A stretch of 64,000 nucleotides of DNA, from positions 124,001 to 188,000 of the forward strand of contig CAYRHN010000003.1 in the NCBI GenBank assembly GCA_964424115.1. The letters run 5' to 3'. Source of the DNA: CAYRHN01 sp964424115 (lineage in GTDB: Bacteria > Chloroflexota > Anaerolineae > Anaerolineales > Anaerolineaceae). Positions 15,517 to 21,873 of this stretch are shown here, piece after piece. The position numbers and the translations under genes are program-made. Each line of letters opens with the position of its first letter. Within the stretch, counting starts at the first letter, position 1. The notes below the pieces were generated by a model, which had not been told where the DNA came from, did no database searches, and worked only from the letters and a program-made list of their open reading frames with translations.

Positions 15517-17925
15517 ATGAAAACCATGAATTCTAAATTTACCTTCTTGAAACCGTTTGGGACGCTGCTGCTGATGCTGGCGCTGGTTGGCGGGCTGCTG
15601 GGTGTTCCCCAGGGCATGGTCAAGGCGTCCGCTCCGTCTGCGACAGATGCCGCAGCGGTGCAGGCGGTGGTGACCGGGCTGGACTGCTCGGTCTCGTGCG
15701 ACCTGTATGCCAAAACCGGCACGCTTTCGCTGCCAGGCGCGACAGTCCCGATCTGGGGTTATGCCACCACCCCTGGCGGCGCGGCGCAGTATCCCGGCCC
15801 GACGATCGAGGCGGTCAGCGGCACACAACTCCACATCACGCTGCACAACGTGGACCTGCCCTCGGCTACCTCCCTCTCGCTGCCGTACCTGCCCGGCGTG
15901 CCGGACCTGACCGGCGTGACGGCAGGTAACAGTAAAACTTACACTTTCAGCGTGGCCGCCGCCGGCACCTACCTGTACGAGGCGGGCCTGACCCCCGACG
16001 GGGCGCGCCAGGTGAGCATGGGCCTGTTTGGGGCGGTGATCGTGCGCCCAGCGGGCCAGCCCGGTTGGGCTTATAACGACCCCGCCACGGCCTTCGACGA
16101 TGAAGCGCTGGTGATCGTCAGCGAGATCGACCCGGCTTTCAATGCCAATCCGCTGACCTTCAGCCTGAACACTTTCAGCCCCAAGTATTTCCTGATCAAC
16201 GGCAAGGCCTATCCCGATACGGATGGGATCGAAGGACGGGTGGGCAAACGCCTGCTGCTGCGCCAGCTGAACGGCGGCGTGCAGCAGCGCGCCATGGCGG
16301 TGATGGGGCTGCGCCAGACGGTGATCGGGGTGGATGCGGTCCAGCACCCCTACAGCTATGTGATGACCTCCGAGACCCTCTACGCCGGTCAGTCGCGCGA
16401 TACGCTGGTGACCATCCCGGCTGCGGCGCCCACCGGCACGAAGTATGCCTTGTATGACGCGGGGCGCCACTTCACCAACGGCGTCCAGGCGGGGCAGGGC
16501 GGCGCGTTGACCTTCATCCAGGTTTCGGATGGGGTCGCAGCCCAACCCGGCGGGCCGCTGGCGATCAATGTCGGCATTACCCCCAACCCGACCAACGGCG
16601 CCTCCGGCGCGACCCTCAACGCGACGATCACCGACCTGCTCGGCGGGGGCGATACCATCACCCAGGCCGAATACTTCATCGACAGCCTGGGCGCGCCCGG
16701 AACCGGCGCGCCGATGAGTGGAACGTTCGGTTCGGTCTCGGTGGGCGTGACCGCTGCCATCCCTGCCGGAACGCTGGCAGGCCTGTCTGGCGGCGAGCAC
16801 ATCTTCTATGTGCGCGGTTTGGACTCCTCGGCCAAATGGGGCCTGGTGGGTTCGGTCTCGCTGATCTTGGATACCCTCGGCCCGCTTTCCAAGACCTTCT
16901 CGCTCACTCCCAGCCTGACCAACGGCTCGGCGGATGTGGAGCTGCATTCCTTCGCGGATGACACCACCCGCGGCAGTGCAAATGTGGCAGCGGGTGAGTA
17001 CTTCATCGATACGCCCGGCCCGGACGGCAGCGGAATGCCGCTGACGATCGATCCGGCGGGCGTGCCGGCGGCTTCCATGCAAGCCTGGATCGCCACCAGC
17101 ACCATTCTGGCCCTGCCGGAAGGCCTGCACGTCATCTCGGCGCACGGGCAGGATGCTTTTGGCAACTGGGGCCCTTACGCCACGGGAACGTTGATGGTGG
17201 ACTTTACCGGTCCGCTGGCGAGTGGGGTTTCGATCACTCCCAATGCGCTGAACCTGTCCGGCCCGCCGCCGGTCACCACGGTGCGCATTGATGCCACCCT
17301 GACGGATGCATTGTTGTATGTGGACCGCGCCGAGGCCTTCTTTAACACCTTTACCGGCAACGGCACCGGCTTCCAACTGGTCCCGGTGGACGGACTGCTG
17401 GATGAAATGGTGGAACAGGTCTACTTCAATGTTCCGATCGGGCAGATCGCTGCCTTTTCCCAGGGTACGCATACCCTCTATGTGCACGGGCGGGATGCGG
17501 CCGGCAACTGGGGCGACCCGATGACGGCGACCTTCACGATCGATAAGGGGGTTACCGACACGGTCGGGCCGGTCATTACCAATTTGTCCTACACCATGCT
17601 CACGCCCACCCAGGTTCGTCTGACAGCCCGCGCTGCAGATCCGAACAACCTGTCGAACATTGCGGCAGCCGAGTGGTTTGTGGGCAGCACCCTGCCGGCC
17701 AGCCCCTCCAGCCGCTTTGCGATGGCGGCTGTGGATGGCTTTGGCTTCAATAACGCGACGGTGGAAGATGTCTTTGCGGTCATCGATGTGACCGGCTGGG
17801 CCAACAGCCCTTACACCTTCTCGGTTCGCGCGCAGGACAGTTCCGGCAACTGGGGCGCACCGGCCAGCATCACCATCAACCTGGCCCTGCCGTATGCCTT
17901 CTTCCTGCCGTTCTTCCAGCACTAA
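15517..17925 (+). CDS. Multicopper oxidase-like protein C: copper-less cupredoxin pair plus Ig-like repeats and LP-type tail
   Basis: An 802-residue secreted protein. After the signal peptide, residues ~45-345 align with proteins A and B (PGPTIEAVSGTQLHITLHN, AGTYLYEAG, QVSMGLFGAVIVRP, YFLINGKAYPDT), but every copper ligand is missing in both domains: SLSLPY and LYEAG in domain 1, RAMAVMG and LYDAGRH in domain 2. Residues ~345-780 hold about four Ig-like repeats with the pattern AEYFID ... LSGGEHIFYVRG-DSS-WG. The C-terminus is FFLPFFQH, the tail shared with other surface proteins here. It could be the structural and anchoring third member of a heterotrimer with A and B. The start follows an AAAGGTGG site 18 bases after gene B. 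Confidence 0.88.
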   Translation: MKTMNSKFTFLKPFGTLLLMLALVGGLLGVPQGMVKASAPSATDAAAVQAVVTGLDCSVSCDLYAKTGTLSLPGATVPIWGYATTPGGAAQYPGPTIEAVSGTQLHITLHNVDLPSATSLSLPYLPGVPDLTGVTAGNSKTYTFSVAAAGTYLYEAGLTPDGARQVSMGLFGAVIVRPAGQPGWAYNDPATAFDDEALVIVSEIDPAFNANPLTFSLNTFSPKYFLINGKAYPDTDGIEGRVGKRLLLRQLNGGVQQRAMAVMGLRQTVIGVDAVQHPYSYVMTSETLYAGQSRDTLVTIPAAAPTGTKYALYDAGRHFTNGVQAGQGGALTFIQVSDGVAAQPGGPLAINVGITPNPTNGASGATLNATITDLLGGGDTITQAEYFIDSLGAPGTGAPMSGTFGSVSVGVTAAIPAGTLAGLSGGEHIFYVRGLDSSAKWGLVGSVSLILDTLGPLSKTFSLTPSLTNGSADVELHSFADDTTRGSANVAAGEYFIDTPGPDGSGMPLTIDPAGVPAASMQAWIATSTILALPEGLHVISAHGQDAFGNWGPYATGTLMVDFTGPLASGVSITPNALNLSGPPPVTTVRIDATLTDALLYVDRAEAFFNTFTGNGTGFQLVPVDGLLDEMVEQVYFNVPIGQIAAFSQGTHTLYVHGRDAAGNWGDPMTATFTIDKGVTDTVGPVITNLSYTMLTPTQVRLTARAADPNNLSNIAAAEWFVGSTLPASPSSRFAMAAVDGFGFNNATVEDVFAVIDVTGWANSPYTFSVRAQDSSGNWGAPASITINLALPYAFFLPFFQH

Positions 17926-17952
17926 CAGAAACGAAAGACCAGAGGAGTGTGA

Positions 17953-18408
17953 ATGATGAAGACGATCTTGACCAAAGCATTGCTGATCCTGGCGGGACTG
18001 GGTATCTTCCTGGGCGGGTTCTATCTGGCGCAGGCGCTGCAGGCCGGGCCGGACGGAAAGCTGGTCAGCCAGATCTCCAGCCCGGAGATCGAGGCCCGCT
18101 ACGGGGTGCGCTTCACCCAGGTGGCGGTCACCGCCGCGGGCGGGATGGTGGACATCCGCTACCAGGTGATCGACCCGGACAAGGTGATGAACATGTTGAG
18201 CGACCCGGCCAACGCCCCGCGCCTGATCGTGCAGGGCAGCGGCGCCCAGGTGGCGGTGAACACGATGGATATGACCCACAAGAGCAACTTCGAGGCCGGG
18301 CGGGTGTACTGGATGTTGTATTACAACACCGGCAACGCCCTGAAATCCGGCAGCGTGGTCACCCTGCAGGTGGGGGATCTGAAGATCGAGAACGTGCTGG
18401 TACAGTAA
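17953..18408 (+). CDS. Small membrane-anchored exported protein, unknown function
   Basis: A 151-residue protein with one N-terminal hydrophobic segment (ALLILAGLGIFLGGFYLAQ) that could be a signal anchor. The remainder looks like a single beta-sandwich domain: RFTQVAVTAAGGMVDIRYQV, then VNTMDMTHKSNF, then VVTLQVGDLKIENVLVQ. A scatter of Met and His residues (MNM, MDMTH) would suit copper binding, but no known copper motif is present. It is the last gene of the cupredoxin operon: it starts 27 bases after gene C with a GAGGAG site and is followed by a strong terminator. A role in copper delivery or assembly of the oxidase is plausible from position only. Tandem ATGs at 17953 and 17956 are equally possible starts. 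Confidence 0.8.
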   Translation: MMKTILTKALLILAGLGIFLGGFYLAQALQAGPDGKLVSQISSPEIEARYGVRFTQVAVTAAGGMVDIRYQVIDPDKVMNMLSDPANAPRLIVQGSGAQVAVNTMDMTHKSNFEAGRVYWMLYYNTGNALKSGSVVTLQVGDLKIENVLVQ

Positions 18409-18416
18409 AGTAATGA

Positions 18417-18466
18417 CCCGGGCAGGCGCCGGCGGCTGGATTGCCGGTGCCTGCCCGGGCTTATTT
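18417..18466 (+). terminator. Strong 17-bp stem terminator ending the cupredoxin operon
   Basis: The arm CCCGGGCAGGCGCCGGC (18417-18433) pairs with 18443-18459 with one G-T wobble across a 9-base loop, then CTTATTT follows. It starts 9 bases after the stop codon of the 151-residue protein. An in-frame start at 18413 for the following protease would place this hairpin inside the coding region, which argues for the later start at 18476. Confidence 0.85.
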
Positions 18467-18475
18467 GGGGCAGCA

Positions 18476-19867
18476 ATGCAAAGTTTTGGCAGGCGGTGGG
18501 TGAACCTCTGGCTGGCCGGGGCGCTCCTGCTCGGCTGGCTGGGCTGGACTGCGCCTGTGCGCGCCGCTGCGCCGGCAGCCGCTATGCGAAAGGTAGTGGT
18601 GGTGCTGCGTTTGCAGCCTGACTGGGGGGCGCTGCGTGCTCTGGATGGGCGGCGCGTGGCGCCTTACCTGCGCCAGTTTGCCGCAGGGGCGCAGTTCTTG
18701 CTGCTGGGTCAACTGCGCGCCTGGCAGGCGCAGGGCAAGGTGGGGCAGATCACGCCGCTGTGGATCGTGGATGCGGTCAGCCTGGAGGCGGCGCCGGAGG
18801 TGGTGGCCTGGTTGGAGCAGCACCCGGCGGTGCTGGAGGTGCGCGCGGACGACGACCCGCACAACGCCATCCGCCCGCTGGACCTGGTCTATCCCGGCAC
18901 GGCCACGGTGGAGACCAACCTGGCGCAGGTGAACGCGCCCGCGCTGTGGGCAATGGGCTACCAAGGGCAGGGGGTGACAGTGGCGATCATGGATACAGGA
19001 GTGGATGTGAGCCATCCCGACCTGGCGGCGCAGTGGCGCGGCGGGACGAACAGCTGGTTTGATCCCTATGGGCAGTACAGCACGCCGGTGGATATCGCCG
19101 GTTCCAACAGCGGGCACGGCACGGCCGTGGCGGGGGTGATCCTGGGGCGCAACCAGAGCGGGCGCGCGTTGGGCGCGGCTCCGCAGGCGCAGTGGATCGC
19201 CGCGCGGCTGTATGACTCGGGCGGGCATGCCAGCGAGACGGCCGTCCACCTGGCCTATCAGTGGGTGCTGGACCCGGACGGCGACCCCTTGACGAATGAC
19301 ACGCCGCAGGTGGTGAACAGCTCGTGGGGGTTCATTAGCACCGGCTGCAACCAGACCTTCCGCGCGGACGTACAGGCGCTGCTGGCGGCGGGCATCCTGC
19401 CGGTCTTCGCGGCCGGGAACAATGGGCCGTCCAGCGGCAGCAGCATCAGCCCGGCCAACTACCCGGAGTCGCTGGCGGTGGGGGCAGTGGACGGCAGCGA
19501 CCAGCTTTACACGTATTCCTCGCGCGGGCCGAATGCCTGCGACGCGGGGCAGGTCTTTCCTACGCTCAGCGCGCCGGGGGTGAATATCTACTCCACCGAT
19601 CTGTTCGGGATGTATTACCACTACAGCGGCACGTCGATGGCGGCGCCGCACGCGGCGGGGGCGCTGGCGCTGCTGCTGAGCTTTGAGCCGGGGATGAGCC
19701 CGGCGCGGCAGCGCGAGGCGCTGGTGCAGGGCGTGCTGGACCTGGGCGACCCGGGACCGGACGATCTGTACGGCTACGGGCGGCTGGATGTTTACCAGTC
19801 CTGGTACTGGATGGCGCTGGGGGATGCTCCGCAGCGGGTGTTCCTGCCGGTGATCGTCCAGCAGTAA
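18476..19867 (+). CDS. Secreted subtilisin-like serine protease (S8) with LP-type tail
   Basis: A 463-residue exported peptidase. A signal peptide (about 1-30, ending PVRAA) is followed by an inhibitor_I9-like propeptide region and the S8 catalytic domain. The catalytic residues are visible: Asp173 in MDTGVD, His214 in SGHGTAVAG, oxyanion Asn315 in AAGNNGPSS, and Ser387 in SGTSMAAPHAAG. The C-terminus reads RVFLPVIVQQ, the same kind of tail as on the surface proteins upstream, so the protease may be held at the cell surface. The ATG at 18476 gives a clean signal peptide and lies just after a terminator. The gene therefore either needs its own promoter or depends on read-through. Natural substrates are unknown; maturation of nearby surface proteins is one possibility. 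Confidence 0.92.
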   Translation: MQSFGRRWVNLWLAGALLLGWLGWTAPVRAAAPAAAMRKVVVVLRLQPDWGALRALDGRRVAPYLRQFAAGAQFLLLGQLRAWQAQGKVGQITPLWIVDAVSLEAAPEVVAWLEQHPAVLEVRADDDPHNAIRPLDLVYPGTATVETNLAQVNAPALWAMGYQGQGVTVAIMDTGVDVSHPDLAAQWRGGTNSWFDPYGQYSTPVDIAGSNSGHGTAVAGVILGRNQSGRALGAAPQAQWIAARLYDSGGHASETAVHLAYQWVLDPDGDPLTNDTPQVVNSSWGFISTGCNQTFRADVQALLAAGILPVFAAGNNGPSSGSSISPANYPESLAVGAVDGSDQLYTYSSRGPNACDAGQVFPTLSAPGVNIYSTDLFGMYYHYSGTSMAAPHAAGALALLLSFEPGMSPARQREALVQGVLDLGDPGPDDLYGYGRLDVYQSWYWMALGDAPQRVFLPVIVQQ

Positions 19868-19889
19868 CTGGCGCGGGGGGGAGAAGAAT

Positions 19890-19918
19890 TAACCACAGAT
19901 GGACACAGATAACCTCTT
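19890..19918 (+). repeat. CAGAT-family intergenic repeat after the protease gene
   Basis: ATTAACCACAGATGGACACA (19889-19908) followed by GATAACC is a near-consensus copy of the family and starts 22 bases after the stop codon, in gene orientation. Confidence 0.7.
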
Positions 19919-19997
19919 GTTTGCGCTCTGCACCCCGGAATGATGTCGGCGGATTATGACCATCGTTTCGCCGGGATGCCGCGCCCTTACGGAGGTT

Positions 19998-20393
19998 TTA
20001 TCCTACCAGGTGGAGGGCGAGGGCGCCAGCCAGGGCGGTCAGGTAGGGCAGCAGCTTGTGCGCCCAGGCGATGATGCTCTGCAGGGCGGGGGAGAGGCTG
20101 TTCAGCTTCCCCTCGGCCAGCACGCTGACCAATCCACCGGCGGCGATGGTGAGGACGAAGAGCAGGGTGGCGGCAACCAGCGCGGCGATCTGCCCGGCCT
20201 GGAGGGGGGTGATGCGCGCGGCGTTGTAGGCGGTGACGCCGATGAAGACCGCCGCGGCCAGGGCGATCAGCTTGTGCACGGTGAAGAGGATGACGTTGAA
20301 GGGCTTGCCCAGGTGTCCGAGCCAGTATCCGCTGCCGAAGATGGCCAGGAAGAAAACGGCCAGGGTGATGTATTTCGAAAGGGTGGTGTCCAT
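19998..20393 (-). CDS. Small four-helix membrane protein
   Basis: A 131-residue integral membrane protein with four hydrophobic segments, near residues 7-25, 38-57, 68-90 and 108-128. Conserved-looking histidines lie at GHLGK, VHKLIAL, WAHKLL and LHLVG near helix ends, which could suggest haem or metal binding, but no family motif is recognised. It is on the same strand as and downstream of the TetR regulator (78-base gap containing an inverted repeat), so it may be its co-transcribed target. The ATG is preceded by a weak AGAGAG site. Function unknown. Confidence 0.75.
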   Translation of the reverse strand: MDTTLSKYITLAVFFLAIFGSGYWLGHLGKPFNVILFTVHKLIALAAAVFIGVTAYNAARITPLQAGQIAALVAATLLFVLTIAAGGLVSVLAEGKLNSLSPALQSIIAWAHKLLPYLTALAGALALHLVG

Positions 20394-20405
20394 ATTCTCT
20401 CTTTT

Positions 20406-20475
20406 CTTAAACCGCTAAGACGCAAAGGGATTAAAAGCTATTCTGAAATAGACGCTTTGCGCCTTATGCGGTTAA
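20406..20475. repeat. Inverted-repeat element between TetR and membrane-protein genes
   Basis: The left arm TTAAACCGCTAAGACGCAAA begins near 20406 and the right arm GACGCTTTGCGCCTTATGCG then GTTAA ends at 20475. The arms are imperfect reverse complements, and both carry the CGCAAAG / CTTTGCG core seen in other intergenic repeats here. The TAA stop codon of the TetR gene (- strand, 20474-20472) is the first triplet of the element's TAACCGC end. It probably acts as a hairpin in the transcript. Confidence 0.65.
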
Positions 20476-21053
20476 TATTGTCGAATTCCGTTCCAGAAGA
20501 TGTCGAAGCCGGCCTGGATCCATTCCGCCTGGCGGGCCGGGTCGGGCTGGGCGCGCAGCAGGTCCATGACAGCCACGATGTCCTGGTAGAAGAAGCCGCC
20601 GATCATCTCCAGCGGGTAGGGGTGGAGGACGTTCTCCTGCAGGCCGCGCTGGATGGCGGTGAAATAGTAGCCCAGGTGGAGGGCGGTGGCCTGGACGACC
20701 TCTTCGCCGACCAGGTGCGACTCGCGGGTTTGCTGCTGGAACTGGTAGGCCTCGGGGTGGTCGAGGAACCAGCGCAGCGAACCGTTCCAGATGGTGAAAA
20801 AGGTCTCGCGGGCGGGCAGGTCGGGGGCAAGCAGGGATTGAATGTAGGCTGACTGCTGCTCGGCGATCTGCAGCACCAGCGCATCGATCAGGGCCTGCTT
20901 GGTGGGGAAGTAGAGGAAGAGCGTCCCGGCGGCGGTGCCGGCGGCCTGGGCGATCTCGGCGGTGGAGGTGTGTTGAGCGCCGTGGGCGACGAACAGCCGC
21001 AGGGCGGCCTGGAGGAATTTTTCTCGTTTTTTGGGGTCGAGGGTGCGGACCAT
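20472..21053 (-). CDS. TetR family transcriptional regulator
   Basis: A 193-residue repressor. The N-terminal helix-turn-helix (about 8-55) reads REKFLQAALRLFVAHG, then TSTAEIAQAAGTAAGTLFLY, then FPTKQALIDAL, the classic TetR pattern. The rest is an all-helical ligand-binding domain (about 60-193). A GTG at 21098 would extend the protein by 15 residues. However, a consensus promoter on this strand has its -10 box at 21101-21106, which puts the transcript start near 21094, so the ATG at 21053 is the better start. The gene probably controls itself and the small membrane protein downstream. The ligand is unknown. Confidence 0.92.
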   Translation of the reverse strand: MVRTLDPKKREKFLQAALRLFVAHGAQHTSTAEIAQAAGTAAGTLFLYFPTKQALIDALVLQIAEQQSAYIQSLLAPDLPARETFFTIWNGSLRWFLDHPEAYQFQQQTRESHLVGEEVVQATALHLGYYFTAIQRGLQENVLHPYPLEMIGGFFYQDIVAVMDLLRAQPDPARQAEWIQAGFDIFWNGIRQY

Positions 21054-21081
21054 GCGGCGTTTCTTTCTGGAGGGGTTTATA

Positions 21082-21128
21082 AATGACTGACTACTCACTC
21101 ATTATATGATAAAAATAGAAATTGTCAA
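21082..21128 (-). promoter_or_regulatory. Sigma-70 promoter with overlapping TetR-type palindromic operator
   Basis: On the - strand, TTGACA (21128-21123) and TATAAT (21106-21101) are separated by 16 bases, both perfect consensus. Overlapping the -10 and start region is the palindrome AATGACTGA-ctac-TCACTCATT (21082-21103), with one mismatch between half-sites, typical of TetR-family operators. This indicates autorepression of the regulator gene. Confidence 0.75.
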
Positions 21129-21139
21129 GAGAAAAAGGC

Positions 21140-21235
21140 AATTTAACCACAGATGAACACAGATGAACACAGACTCCGGCACGTGCACGCCCACTTGCAC
21201 CTGCATGCAAGTGCAGGTGAGTGCAGGTGAGCAAC
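21140..21235. repeat. CAGAT repeat plus a CACCTGCA/TGCAGGTG-rich stretch
   Basis: TTTAACCACAGATGAACACA then GATGAACACAG (about 21140-21171) is a copy of the CAGAT family. It is followed at about 21190-21230 by alternating CACCTGCA and TGCAGGTG words that can fold back on each other. No gene is seen between here and the DUF2179 gene stop at 21333. Confidence 0.55.
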
Positions 21236-21332
21236 CGGAAATTGGGTTGGTCGGCATTGAACGCGGCGATCCTCCGGTTGCTTTACCCCTACGGGGGGTG
21301 GGTTGCGCGGCCGCGGCGCGCCGAAAGACTAT

Positions 21333-21854
21333 CTACCGGCGCGGTGGGAAGATGCCTTCCTCGGCCGAGCGGAGCTGCTCGATGGTCAGGAAGGCCTTGG
21401 GGTGGGTCTGGTGGATGATGCCGACCACGGTGGGCAGGTCCTTGCGCTTGATGATCGTGTAGACCAGGGTGACCGGGCCGGTGGAGCCTTCCCCGGCCAC
21501 GGTGGTGACGCCGTAGCCGGCCTGCTGCAGGTTAGTGGTGAGGGCCGCGGCGCCGTTGGGCAGGATGGTGCGCAGGATGAGTTTGCCGATGGCCAGCTTG
21601 TCCTCGATCCACATGCCAACGTAGTTGCCGGTGGCAAAGCCGGCCGCGTAGCCCAGGTAGGCAAAGACGTCGCTGTTGGCCTGGCGCATCACCTGCGAGA
21701 CGGCCGCGATCCAGATGAAGACCTCAAAGAACCCGAACAATGGGGCAAGGTATTTCTGCCCGCGCGAGATGAAGATGATGCGCAGCGTGCCCAGGGTGAC
21801 ATCGCAGATGCGGGCAAAGAAGATCATCAAAACCAGACCCAGGTTGATCTCCAT
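21333..21854 (-). CDS. DUF2179 (UPF0316-type) membrane protein
   Basis: A 173-residue protein. Two to three N-terminal membrane segments (LGLVLMIFFARICDVTLGTL, then FGFFEVFIWIAAVSQVM, then a YLGYAAGFATGNYVG segment) are followed by a soluble C-terminal domain. The line RICDVTLGTLRIIFISRG and the GFATGNYVGMWIEDKLA motif match UPF0316 membrane proteins carrying a DUF2179 domain. Their function is not established. The ATG at 21854 has a GGAGAG site; the longer upstream frame lacks family similarity. It is 20 bases downstream of the asparagine synthase gene and probably co-transcribed with it. Confidence 0.88.
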   Translation of the reverse strand: MEINLGLVLMIFFARICDVTLGTLRIIFISRGQKYLAPLFGFFEVFIWIAAVSQVMRQANSDVFAYLGYAAGFATGNYVGMWIEDKLAIGKLILRTILPNGAAALTTNLQQAGYGVTTVAGEGSTGPVTLVYTIIKRKDLPTVVGIIHQTHPKAFLTIEQLRSAEEGIFPPRR

Positions 21855-21873
21855 AGGGTTCTCTCCTCCAAAG

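Noticed and set aside
14191..17925. Cupredoxin proteins B and C as decaying pseudogenes of A
   Set aside because: Both have full-length open frames, good ribosome sites, signal peptides and intact scaffold motifs. The losses are limited to copper ligands and are complementary to A, which argues for specialisation rather than decay.
15343..18279. Very long open frame (978 codons) on the - strand opposite cupredoxin genes B and C and the 151-residue gene
   Set aside because: Its product is low-complexity, rich in Arg, Gly and His, without domains. It mirrors three + strand genes with signal peptides, ribosome sites and conserved motifs. Long antisense frames are common in GC-rich DNA.
18413..18475. 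Earlier start for the subtilase at 18413
   Set aside because: The extra codons would be a translated 17-bp-stem terminator, and the signal peptide only begins at 18476.
21186..21235. tRNA-like or riboswitch-like fold in the CACCTGCA/TGCAGGTG stretch
   Set aside because: It is only alternating short inverted words with no cloverleaf, no conserved riboswitch core and no gene directly downstream on the matching strand.
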